From Cercis canadensis (Eukaryota > Streptophyta > Magnoliopsida > Fabales > Fabaceae): DNA of 64,000 nt. The stretch is from positions 629,266-693,265 of the forward strand of contig QAOA01003577.1 in the NCBI GenBank assembly GCA_003255065.1, given 5' to 3'. The position numbers and the translations under genes were made by a program. Positions 36,933 to 49,500 of this stretch are shown here, one piece after another. Positions within the stretch are counted from its first letter, which is position 1; each line of letters begins with the position of its first letter. The notes below the pieces were generated by a model. It saw only the letters and a program-made list of their open reading frames with translations. It was not told where the DNA came from and did no database searches.

Positions 36933-39180
36933 GTCCTAAATCTGAGTTTAGGCATCATATATAGCAGTTCAACAACTGTAAAGGAGGATCTATATATCTA
37001 TTCTATTCTATTCTCTCTTCTCTTACAATCAATCATAGTTCCTTAATCCCTCTCCCTTATTACTTATATTTTTGTGTTTGTTTGTTCACAACTGTGTCTG
37101 CTTTTCTACTCAAAATTTTCTATGTAATTTGAGTTAATATATTAAATGAAATACTTAATATTACTGCAAAAGAGAAAATTCAGTAAATACTCCAAAAAAA
37201 AAAAAAATTCAATAGCATCCTTGCCAAGTGCAAAAAGTAAAAAACAACAAGAAGCTTGAATCAAGCAAAATGAAGAAGCAGTTGATGAGATGAGATGAGT
37301 AATTGACAAATTAGGTCGTGGAACAAAATAGACATAAATTTTTCTTGGTTGGAAATGTTCAGAGCATACTGAAAATTCTTAAATGGTTTTAATGAACCGA
37401 GGATCGAACTTCACTCCACTCTCTGACTTCACGTGCAGGATCGGAGTAGCCATATTTTCTGATTTTCGTTAGAGATTGCTAAGAAAGAAATTGATCTTAA
37501 ATCATAAGAAGACAAAGTAACACAGCTCATTCGTCAAATTCTTCAGACTTGATTTCTGAGTTCATTTCTACATGCAAACAAGATTGTAATATTTATTTGT
37601 CTGCTCTACAAAGAGTGGCAGGGTTGTGGTATTGTCTTATAATTATGCTTCCCAAAAAACGAAACTTCAAATTATTTAATCAGATCCATGAATGGGAAGG
37701 GGAAAGAAAGAAAGAAAAAGAAAATTATTCATTTGGTGAATCCTATTAACCAACCCCAACAATTTGGATTAAGATCCGAGTTTCTTTTTTTACTGCATTT
37801 TGGTTATATAATGTGGTATAGTATATCTTTTTTCTCTAAATATCAGACTTCCAAAGTTAATACTCAATCATTAGATATAGTATTCTCCCTCAGGATGAGT
37901 TTAATAGTTAATAGTTGAATAAAAATATTGACATACCCTGATTAGAAGACAATGTTAAGTTTGAGGTGCTTTTATCTTTAACTTGAGTTCATTATTCATG
38001 AACTATCATAAAACTAAACCAAACTTTATATGTGAGAATCACAGAACTAGTGTATTTTAATTCAGACTAATTTTTTTAATAATATTTGAAGCTTCTAGCT
38101 CGTACCAAACAAGGGTCGAATAATATATCACTGTTGTTAACCTATGGTAAACTATGGATTTCCACTCAAACCCCTTGAGAGACAGATAATTTCACACTGC
38201 AAAGTCAATTAAAAAGATCATGCTAGTTAATGGAGGTCCACTTTAATTTAACCAATTATTTTGACGCAAGTTAAAGCTATTATAATGGGGTCAACTTAGT
38301 TTCGAGAGTGACGTTCCCCTAAAAAAAAAACAGTTTCGAAAGTGACTTCCTTAGTACCTATAATTAACACTAACAGTGTGTTAATACTAGAACCAAGAAG
38401 ATAATCACCAAAGTCCGTTTAGCTTAATTGCCACATCTAAGAATTCCAAAACATTATCAAATACGTTTATGGGCTAAAATAGTTGATTTTTCGAGCAATA
38501 GGTGAATTACAGATTCACATAAATATGTTGCAGTCATCAGAGGCCCTAAGTAGCTTTTCTTCATTGTCAAAGATCAATTATTGTATCTCACAAACTGTGG
38601 GATTAGTCTATAAAGACAAAAAAAAAAAAACATTATATACTAATGCTATCTTAACGGATAATTAACATACACATGCATGTGATACATCTAGCTGGTTGCC
38701 AAGCTTTTGTTCCTACCTTTCCTCAGTCAGCCCATAATTCTTCTAATCTGAATTGGTTTATTATTAATGGTCTGCAATTAATGCATCATGCAATTATAAC
38801 CAAACCGTTTCATTCTACAATCTATACTAAACAGAGAGAAGAGAGAGAAGATATGGTAGTTGTGGAAAAATAGGGCAAGAACAAAACCTCAAGCAAGCCA
38901 AGTCTAGCTGAGTTAAAATAATGAAGAGGGATTAATATTATATACTATATTTCCCCATCAAAACTCTGAAACTGAAAAATTCCAACTCTATGTGGGATTG
39001 TGGGTTCCTTGAGTTGTCCACATTTTAGTAGTGGAGGCATGGCGTATGCCATCCCAAAAATTAGATTTTGCAACCTTTTGTCAAGATGTTGTATTATTCA
39101 TTCCACAATAGGCCAATAGGGTCACCTTTTGGCCCTATTGCCAATATTTTTCTTGCCACATGTGTTGCTTTTCCCATACC

Positions 39181-39345
39181 AGGGAAACCGGAACCTAAAC
39201 CTAAGAATCAAGATCATATAATCTAATAGACAATCTAAGAGACAGAGGATAAGTAAGTCTGTTCTTGCCACTAGTGAAACGATAAGAAATTTTTTCTTAG
39301 GAAAGAAAGTAAAAAGTTTCAGTCATGCCAACCCTTCACGTTTCT
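39181..39345 (+). repeat. fragment resembling PSY-like gene B intron 2
   Basis: Several phrases in order match intron 2 of gene B (about 36515-36700): GGAAACCGGAACC with AAGAATCAAGATCATATA, and further on TTTCAGTCATGCCAACCC. The counterparts in gene B are GGAAACTGGAACT, AAGAATCAAATCAAGGTC and TTTCATAGTCATACCAACCC. It lies between the two duplication units and suggests an additional rearranged copy. Confidence 0.5.
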
Positions 39346-39359
39346 TAGAAACAGAATAA

Positions 39360-41150
39360 AATTGTATTATGGAAATATCTTCTTTTCTAGTGATGGTATC
39401 TTTGAAATCTATATTATACTCATTATTCAGTTTATTTTATTTCCTCCCTGAGTAGGCTAGCATAGAATAAGTTGGATATGTTTCAAAGACAACTACCTTC
39501 ACTTCTCATATAAAATTTCTAGAAAAAGATAATAGATTTGGTTCTCACCAAGAGATACAAAAATTATTTACCTTTCAATATTCTAAAAGGACTATTGAAT
39601 TCTATACTATCTTCAAGTTAAATACAAAAATACTCATGTGGATGATGATGATGAATGCAGGAAAGCAAGTAAAAGGGGATAAGATGAGAAGGGTATTCAT
39701 TACATTTTTCTACTGAATAGCGTCTTCCTAGTACAACCTATTTAAGAATTAAAGGTTCATGCTTCCTCTGCCATTATCAGTTGTCACTCATATTTGTCAA
39801 TCAAGTTGGTGTCTGGTATCAATCACCTATATATTTCATATTTCGTGATGCAGAAAAACTTTTAGACTGTTAGTGATCCTTCTGGGTTTCTCAGATATTC
39901 TCTCTGTCACTGCTATTGCAGGAACTAGTAAGCCTTTTTCTTGTTTCTATATAAAATATAGTGATGCATTTAATTAATAATTGATTTGCATGGTTAATGG
40001 GATTAACTCCAAAATCTACATTTTGTGCCGCTGAGTGCAAATGAATTGTGGATCTGAGTTTGTGTTGCCTTCTCTTACAATCAAATAAATCTGTGTTTGT
40101 GTGCTGTGTTATATTCAAAATATCATATTATATATAATTTGTATTGTCCTATCAAATACTTGATAAAATGTTACTTGAAAAGAGAACGGGACATATTTAT
40201 TAAAACAAATTCTAATGATAGTTTCTTTATGTGAATAAGAAAGAAGTTTGAACCAAGCAAGGATAAAGAATGACTCTTGATGATTGTTTGTCCCATTATT
40301 TTGGAGGATAAAATAGTAATAGAGCAATGTTATTTGTCCACCTCTATTTACTTTCTTGATTGAAGATGTTCACAGCATGCTCAACATAAAAGAAAGAAAA
40401 AGCTTGGTCAACTTAATAGGTACAACTAATAAACAGTGTGTTAGCCAAGAATATAATCGCAAAAGTCCAATAACTTATATTAATATTCACATGCATATAA
40501 GAATTCCAAAACATTATCAAATACCTTTATGGGGAACAGTAGGTGATTTTCCCAACTTGTTGTGGGCTATAGATTCATAAAATCTTGTAGCCATCAAACT
40601 CTAAGGAGTCTCTCTTTCTCATCAAATAATAATAATAATAGTATTCCAGAAAACAGTGAGATTAGTCTCTTCTCTTACATGTCTATCCTTTCCCCTGATT
40701 CAAGGTAAAGACATGGGCATTATTTATTTACCCAATCAGTACAGTTTACTAATAATTAATACACATGCATTTGTAGCTGATTCCTAATCTTGCTCTTACC
40801 TTTTTATCTCTCAAACTAAATTGGGCTATTCTTTCTGCCTTGATAAAACAGTTTCACTATTCACTGAACAAAAAGGAGAAAGAGAGACAGTATGGTAATT
40901 ATGGAAAAATAAGGCAAAGATAGACAAAGCTGACATAAAATAATCAAGAGGGGTTGATAAGCAATTCCCCCAAAGTTTCTAAACTATGTGGGTTGTTTGA
41001 GTTGTCTATATTTTAGTAGTGGAGGCTTGTAATACCAAATTAGATTTTGTCAATCTCTCCTCAACACGTTGCATCATTGGTTCCACAATGGGCTCACCTT
41101 TTTGGCAGTTGCCAACATCTCTCCTGCTCACACGTCTTGTTTTCATAGTG
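39360..41150. repeat. diverged tandem segmental duplication, unit 2
   Basis: This is the shorter partner of unit 1 (35540-39180). It carries the decayed PSY-like copy and collinear fragments of the downstream sequence of unit 1. Limits are approximate. Confidence 0.7.
39848..40120 (+). pseudogene. decayed PSY-like gene (copy C)
   Basis: Exon 1 (39848-39927) clearly matches exon 1 of gene B, from ATGCAGAAAA to the donor context GTAAGCC, and a related promoter with TATTTAAG lies upstream. Small deletions (net 2 nt) shift the frame, and a stop appears at the sixth codon. Exons 2 and 3, including the part encoding the DY...GAN peptide, are missing. Sequence like the 3' UTR of gene B (CTTCTCTTACAATCAA) follows directly at about 40070. 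It cannot make the peptide. Confidence 0.8.
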
Positions 41151-42990
41151 GAATCCACATAAATCAGAGTTGGGTGCTTAGAAGTAATAGTAGAAATGGC
41201 TATTGAGATTTACGTATTCCAGAGGCTATTGTTAGCATTTAGTGGCCAGCAATTGCAAAAATTTGTTGCTTGTTGACAACAATGAGCGCATATGCAGCTG
41301 CTCAATTGGGGAACCTGGAGGGAACATGCAATTCAGGCATGACCATGAAAAAATCTGCTCAGAATTGATTGCAATTCCGGATAGCATATTGATAATTGAT
41401 CATGCAAGCAGTAACCAACCTATTTTGCTACTTTTCCTTTGTCCATTTCTCTTTAGCAAAGATAATATAAAGAATTAATTAATGAAGAGCAATTTTATCG
41501 ATAATGCTGAACCTGAAATATTTAAAAGGCAATGTTAATGTGTATCGGTTTGGGATAAGTGCAAATAATTGGAGATATATGTGACACCATTTTCATCACA
41601 CACAAGAACAATCTATCCAATGCATATTACATGTTTATGATGGAATTTTATCCGCAACATCATTTTTTTTCTGTTTACGACCAAAACATATATAAGTTTT
41701 AAGTATTTATGAATTATGACGCGTGAAAGTTACATGCATTGCGTAACATGTTCATTGAATATTACACAACAAGCCAAATTCCTTTCCCACTTTTCCTTTT
41801 TGTGGGATTATCCCAACCCTATCTAAAAATAAGTGGTTGTTCAGTAATATGAAGTGTCTTCGTGACTTATCATGTGCTATTTAGACTTCAATTGTGGAAG
41901 TTTCTGACCAGTGGGATGCGTGTTAGATTCGCTAATAGGATCATAGGCTTATCACTTTTCCCATTATCAAATTCAAACCTAAAAATGCGATAATATGGTT
42001 GTTAAAGTTCACTTCACTCAATTGACATTAAACTATAAATTATTGGGAAGACCTCCACATAAAGATGCTACGAGTCAGCGCTTAAACTACCACGGCAGGA
42101 TTTCCAAAAGGATGTTAAATGATGTAAGAAATTAACAGGAGTGTATCGCTAGATTTAATTACTACTCTCAAATTGCCAAATGGAATCCCTTTTCGATCCA
42201 ACGGAAAACCCAAAATAATATTCCATATACATCACCATTTGTATACAATTATGTACTAAAAATTCATAAATTTATCACTTCAATATTCCTTTAGATATAC
42301 TCTGTTCATAGGCACTCAAAGCATAGTGAACATAAGAAGGGTAGCCCTCTTGAGCTTCTCATTTTTTCCTAATGGTCTTATTTTCAATGCTAGATCATAG
42401 GGAGAAGGGTAGCCACTACGGTTTGATGCTCTTTATTGGCAAATTCTTCGTAACTTTAGTCTTCCTTTCGGCACTTTCCCACTTGAGATTGCTCGGTCAA
42501 ATCCAATATTTCCCTTGCTGTTAAAGCGTAAACCATAAAGAAGCACATGGACCACCACATAAGAAATTTTTTAGCCACTTCAAGTACCATGCACTATCTA
42601 CTCATTTTCGTATTTCCACCACTTGCTGCTGAATCATGAATCCATGATACAGGCAAATGGGGTGGGTCATGGGTGTCTGCCTGACGCACTAGCTGCACAT
42701 TACCATTCCCCCCCCAAAAAAAAAAAAAAAANAAAAAAAAAAAAAAAAAGTTAAGAATGATACTTGCTGGTAGTAAACATACATTGAAGACAAGAAATAG
42801 AGCCAACCATAAGCAGTTCAAAAGCTATTTTACGAACAAGAATCTAGTGAAGGTCACTATAAAATGTCAAAATGATATGGATCTTATCACTTGCGCAAAT
42901 GAGCAGTATACGACGAAAACAGCCGCAATGGCTGAAAACCGTTATAATAAAAATTGGTTTTATACTAGAGAACGTATCTGCTTATGCTTA
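41151..42990. other. intergenic, no gene seen
   Basis: This is AT-rich spacer without recognisable coding sequence. It includes a long A-tract with an N (42717-42750) preceded by a C-run. Confidence 0.5.
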
Positions 42991-43006
42991 AAGTCAAAAT
43001 TGTACA

Positions 43007-43190
43007 CTAACAAGCGTGTAGATCAGCTGATAAAGGGTTGTTCTAGCTTAACCAAGGGTTTTGGATTTGAGACCTTAGGAATACAACTGCATTTGTTGGG
43101 AGAGCTTTATCGCCCTTGTGGTTCTTCCCGACTCAAAACCGGATTAGTCGGGCGAAGCCCAAACACCCGTGGAAAACCAAAAAAAAAAAA
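43007..43190 (+). mobile_element. tRNA-derived SINE (family 2)
   Basis: This 184-bp retroposon has an A-box-like head (GTAGATCAGCTGATAAAGGG), a B-box-like GGATTTGAGACC, and a conserved 3' body ending CACCCGTGGAAAACC, followed by a 12-bp A tail. The 15-bp target-site duplication AGTCAAAATTGTACA is perfect (42992-43006 and 43191-43205). It lies about 350 bp beyond the BRF1 stop codon, on the opposite strand. It is unrelated in sequence to the SINEs at the start of the window. A 180-codon ORF running across it is fortuitous. Confidence 0.85.
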
Positions 43191-43536
43191 AGTCAAAATT
43201 GTACAAACTACAATATATTTTCACATGAAATCAAACCAAGAATCGCCATATATAATCATGATAATAATGGAGTCTCAAAAAGGATTACCATTGAACTGAT
43301 TCTAACTGTTCGAAGAAACAAACAATTTTTTATAAATATATATCAACTTAACAAAAGCGGAAATCATACCAGCCTATAGGTTTTATAATAACTTTGGTAA
43401 GGGGGAGGAAAAGAGAAACAAGATAAAAAGGCAGAGAAGTCCACAGTTGTACAAGGAAGGAGTTAAAACAGAATACTGATGCTAGCCTATTCGAGAAGCC
43501 TGCAGATATTAAAAGCAGAAAGAGCTTCAAGCAACT

Positions 43537-46500
43537 TCAGTAATCATCATAACCATAATCATCGTCCCCGTAGTCGTATGTCTCATCCACATTTTCATCA
43601 TACACAGTATCTCCATACATGTCCATATCACCTCCCTCCCCATATTCATCCACAGATCCCAGGTCATCATCCTTGTTTTTGTCCTCTAGTTTTGGCTCTT
43701 CATCATGGTCATCAGAGTCTAGCTGAAACCTTACTTTCTTTGGTTTCTCGGTGGCCGCCTGTGTATGATAAGATTTAAGAACTTTAATACATAAAAAAAT
43801 GAGCATATTCCAATGTCTTCCTTGCTTTAAAGAATACTGTACATCAATCAACTTTCCAAAACAGAAAATCATAATTTAATTAATATGATAATATATCCAT
43901 TTAAACATGTGATGCAAAGAGCTACAACTAGCAAAGATTACTAGTCTATCATAATAAGTACTTCAATGAAAATAGAGTGGAAGAAACTGTCTCATGTTCA
44001 AATGGTGTCAAATTGTTGGGAGTATATATTTGGCCCAAGCAACAGAATACAGATTGAACACTAGACTGAAATTGAACTTTTGTCAGATTTAAAGCAGCTC
44101 CTCTTAAACAGGCAGTTTTCTAAGTCTTCTGTAGAACACATGCATACATGAAGTATGCATAACTGAAACTGCTTTTCAATAAGAAGTTCCTCAACATATA
44201 TTGAAACCTTTAAACTAGCCTAGAAATATAAGGAGACCATAAAATAAAACTACATATAACTTTCACAGAAACACCAGGCCAAAGACCTCTTAATGAAATT
44301 GGAGTGCTGTCAGATTTGAAGCAGCTTCTCTTAAACAGGTAGTTTTATAAACCTTCTATACACAATGTATACATGAAGTATTTGTACTTAAAACAGCTTT
44401 TCAACAGGGTATAACTCAACATGGCCAAAAAAGAAGGTATAACTCAACAACTATTGAAACCTTTAAATCAAAGCTCAAAACAACTAATTATAAGACATGC
44501 CATACTATCCACAGCTAAAGAATAAAAAGCCTTTAATCAACACAAGTTTCAGCCCACAAATAAACAATGTGCAAAGGTGCAAAGGAGCTTCCAGATTCTG
44601 CCATAATAAGACTGAATATTTTTACAACCAAAAGAAATGAAACAGTACTAGCAATTAGAAGATTGAGTGACCCACGCTTTACATATATAAAGAATTAATT
44701 TTTTAAATAAAGATATGGAAATGTCAAAGAAAAGAAGATGAAGTCATGGACATGAGTGCGTAGTTTCAAATATACCAAGTGAAGATTTATTTTCGAATGT
44801 TTGTGCAACTCAAAAAATGCAGTTTAAGAATACAGTTCCAGAAGAGAGTCTTACAGATTCATCAAATAATTTATCCAAGACATCATAATTGACTTTGGAG
44901 CTGAGCCTCTGCAAATGATCCATATAAATAAATATTATTAATAATATATAAACAATTTCAGAAGATCCCATCCCAAGAAAATAACACAAATAATATCCCT
45001 TGCTTTCTGAGGTCATCAATAAAATTGTATATACAAGATAAAACACAAATCATAGAGAATACTTACGGAAGCAACCTCATCCCTATCTCCTAAGAGGAAA
45101 ACAAATAACGGTCCTTAACCCCAAATGCTTAAGGGGCACATGAATGCAAGTCAAGAATCTTGCAGATCTTCTATTTGTATTTTCTTTCATCATACAATGT
45201 TTTGGGGAGCAGAGGTAATTAACCCCAAATGCTCTCATGCCTTAGCAAGCAAGATATTTTTATTGCTGCCTCTGAATGTTTTGGGGATAGTTTATTTTAG
45301 CAATCTAACACATGAGCTGTGTTTGCTATCAGCCCTCTAAGAACCATACAAGCTAAGGCATTGACTTACCCCAAGCTAATTAAATAATGCAACAAACAGT
45401 CCCCTAGTTCTATGAGTGTTGCTTCTTAGAGGTAGGAAATCCATTGACCAAGAAAAGCATCACATAAATAAAAGTGACAATATGCCATTCTATCTGAAGA
45501 AAAGGAATAAAAAAACATATTAACTCAACAAAATATTTTAAAATATTCGCATACTTATTACTGAATAAATACCTTTTTTATCAACATTTGGCGAGTGGCC
45601 TCTGCAGCAGATTGAGGTGGACCTGAATTCTTTGCCTCTTGAGCTCGTCTCTGTTTCTTCTCCTAAAGATGTATTTAAACAAAACCGATAAATTATAGGC
45701 TTGAAGTCTTGCTATAGTTTATGCAGCATAACTGATATCAAAAAGGAAAAATAGTACGACAATATATAACTATTGGACCCACTCTACTAAAACCCACAGT
45801 TACATGCAGGAATACAGTGAATCTGAAATAAGAACATGAACAGGCATTACACCTCATGCCCACAACACACACGTGTACATATATATGCTTACATCTTCTC
45901 CTTTTTTTTTTAATAATTACAACAAAAGCTAGAAAACCCACACACATATACACATGTAACGAATGATGTATAAATCTTGTCTTTTTTATCTTTTTTAAAT
46001 TGCTTAATTACAAAAGAAGCAGGAACACCACCTACCCTCACACACACATATTCATATGTATGTATAATTCAAACATGCATATTGCATACTTTGTCTTTGC
46101 TTTTTTTTTTTAACCCCCTAATCACAATGAAAGCAGGAAAACATAAGATGTTCTGCCATAAAAGTATGCACTCAGTCTCCCACCAACTTACATTCCTAGA
46201 GTAAGCCCTTCAAAATCATATTTATTCCATGCATCTCACGCTTCTGTTTCATTATCCAGTATTCATAATAATATGAAAAGTCAGGCACGGAATTCTTCAT
46301 GCTTGAATCCCTTAATTACTCCTCTTTTCCAAAAACCAAAAACAACTCCACATTTATAGTAAACATGAGCATCATGATGATACTGGTTATAAAAAATTAG
46401 CAAAGAACCTCACTATAAAAATGATTCAAAAATCACCTTTCTGGATTTTGCCACAGCTGCAAATGCAGATGCGGCAAGCTCTCTTGCTGCTAGCAAATCC

Positions 46501-49500
46501 TCAGAACAGTTTTGAAAATTAGCCTCAAAAGCTTCCTTAGCAGCTGCAGCAGCAGCTTCCTTGGCTGCTTGCTCCTATAAAAAAGAGTTATACCTTGATG
46601 AGATCCAGTACACATTAATCTCCTACATGAGCCAATTTATGAAATAACAAACCAAGGGCAAACAAAAATTAGAAGTATAAGCAACAAGCTTCCACTGCAA
46701 AGTTTAGAGCATGATAGAATGTGACAACTGCCAGAGACCTTTATCCAGCAGAACATTCAAACAGAAGGAAAAAGAATGTTAATAAAATGTTATGTACCTC
46801 AAGATACTCCCGGTTCATTTCTTCCCATATAATCTTCTTATATCGCTTCTCCTCCTCATTATGAAGGTAGCCATCAACCTATGCAGCATTCAGCCTTTTA
46901 AGAAGGGGGGAAAATCTATGAACTAATAGTGACATAAAACACAACCAGATAATATTTAAACACAAGACCTAAGCAGAAAATGATTGAGGAAATAGCTACA
47001 AGCAGAATGATTAAATTTGGCCAGGAGACATGAAACTACAAGAATAACAGAATCTCAAAAGTTTGAATCAGTAGATCAAAAAAATTTTAAAGAATGATTC
47101 GTCATACCAACATGAGCATAATTACTGGAACAACAAATGGCATCATTTGTGTGTCAAATGCCAGCTTCAAGAAAAGAGGGTTTGCTTCTAGTTCTACATT
47201 TCTTTTCTTTTCAAAATCAAGAAAGCAAGAACCATAATAATTTTCCATCACACCCCAATTTTCATGAGCAGCTATGATTGGCTGACAGATCTTGGAGATA
47301 AAAAATCTCAAATTGAAGTTTTGTTATATCTAGGCCTTCTTTTATCACCGAAACACTATTATGAACATTAGATGCATCCCAAGTTATATGCACAGAATGA
47401 AATTTATTGCCTGAATGAGCATTTTCCACTTCTCTTGCAGATGTTTATAATTAAACCCAAGAAAACACCATAAATAATCACACTTGATAAAAAGGAAATG
47501 AAAAATGAGTATCATTTTCTAACCAGTCAAAGTACTCATTGCAAGCATCTTGAACTAGTTACTAGCCCCTCCTACCCCCCCCCCCCTCCCCTCTCTCCCA
47601 CAACCAAAAAATAAATAAATTGAATCACCCAGCACCATGAATGCAACAAAGTAGGTAACAGATAAGAAAATGGAACTTGGTTAAGCACCTCCAGGTCATC
47701 GATATCAGAAAGACTTTCCGATTCATCATGAGTTTTTGCACTTGTGTCATCATCTCTGTGTGATTCATCAAACCTACCTTTAGCAGCCATATGCTCAACA
47801 TCAGGCCCTGAAAACATATTAGGCAGATTAGGAACGAAACTGTGAGCAGATGACTCCTAGTAGCTGAGAGGGAGGGATAGAAGCACTCACCAATGCTTTC
47901 TGGCTCAGAGGCATGCAATTCTTCTTTTCCTCTTGCACAAGCACCATTTGATGCATTTTCCAACTAAACAAAAAACAAGCCAAAAATACGTATGATTTGG
48001 AACTAGAATTAGACCATACCTATTCAAAGATCTTTTTAAAAACATCATATTCTAAGGATGCTGAAGATGTAGTTAACTGATTTTGATATTAGATGCTGTT
48101 ATTTATGGCTTGAGAAACGATGATTTTCATTTAAGGAGCTAAAGTTTTTGCTTGGCCACATTTTTGATTATAAAGACAGCTCCTTTCAGGAGTATTCTTG
48201 TAGCTATGACTTGAGACGGTGTTGCATGGCAATGGCAAGTCAGTGCTAAATGTATGAAGATGCACAGACAGTAGATTATTTCTTTAAGCATGATATGGCC
48301 TTATATGTATGGCATCCGGTACTCTCTTTCACTGAATGTATTGAGTTACAACTGAAATATTATAATCTGATGAGTAGGTAGTTGAAAAAGAAATTAAAGT
48401 ATGGGCATGGCATTGTGGTTTGAAAATTGGCACCAGTATGCTGCAGGGTGGAGTCCATGGAGAGAGGTTTCATTGTCTCTTTCAAAGTTAAAAATCAATC
48501 TTTGATGTAATTAAACAGGAATTTCCTAAGAAACTTGTTTCAATCAACTACTCCATTGCCTAATGTTGATTCTCTGTTTTGGTTTCTGGACTTTTCAAAT
48601 TATGCAAGTTTTTAAGTAGCAGTTTTGCTACAATTTTGATGCAAATAATTTTGCTTCTTTGTATATGGAGAAGCCCAGGTAGCATAAATTTAAAACATAA
48701 TATTTTATTAAATTAGTTTAATTAATTGAAAAACATGGGTAGTCCTAAAAAGAAATGTGAACTATTATTAGCACTTGTCAAGATGTACTTACATCATTAA
48801 CTTCATTGGCACTTTCCTCAGAAACTGATTTTGACATTCTCTCCCTCTCAGCACGCTGGAAGGCAGGAGGATCCAAACCACCATCAAGTCCTCCAGAAAG
48901 GTTTACAAACTGTACCAATCAATATAACAATAAATAGAAATGATAAATGATGGATCAGAATAGCTGAAAGTATGGACAAGGAAAAAATTACTCACATCTT
49001 TATAACATGGTTCGCACAATCCAAGTGCAAAATAAGGCACACCACTATCCTTGTGTTCGCACAGTAGATCTTTTGAGGCACATTCTCCTGACGCACCATT
49101 TGGTTTTTCGATCCGATCTTTTTCACGCTCTTTCGCCATCATATTCAACTCCTCAATCTGGTCACCGTAATAGGTCATCAAAAGAATTTTCATTTGCTTT
49201 TTAATGACATATTATAAAAATTAAAAGGGGAAAAAAAAATAAGAAGAGAAACAAACAGATCAGGGATACTTTATCATGAAGACATGAACATTAACTTTCA
49301 AGTTTGTATCAGTCAAATTTTTCCTCATCATTTAAGCAGCAGCTTTTGGTTGTCAGACATAAGGAAACCACATAAAAAGGGGAAAATCATTTTTCTCCAT
49401 GGTGTCTTTTTTTTTTTTTTCCCTTTTTGAAATAAATATCAAGAAGGAACAATTTTTTGTTATAGATCAATAGTCATCTAAATGCATTTCTGCATTTGTG

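Larger units (their letters stand above)
35540..39180. repeat. diverged tandem segmental duplication, unit 1
   Basis: This unit contains the intact PSY-like gene B. Ordered blocks reappear in unit 2 (39360-41150): the promoter, exon 1, the 3' UTR, the AAGAATTCCAAAACATTATC block (38441 and 40500), and the TTTTAGTAGTGGAGGC block (about 39025 and 41011). Unit 2 is about half as long because of deletions. Limits are approximate because the ends are diverged. Confidence 0.75.

Noticed and set aside
43007-43080. possible tRNA gene at the second SINE head
   Set aside because: The head cannot form complete acceptor and anticodon stems, and the 15-bp duplication proves retroposition.
42757-43299. 180-codon plus-strand ORF
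   Set aside because: It runs through a SINE with a perfect target-site duplication and its A tail, and has no domain or family resemblance.
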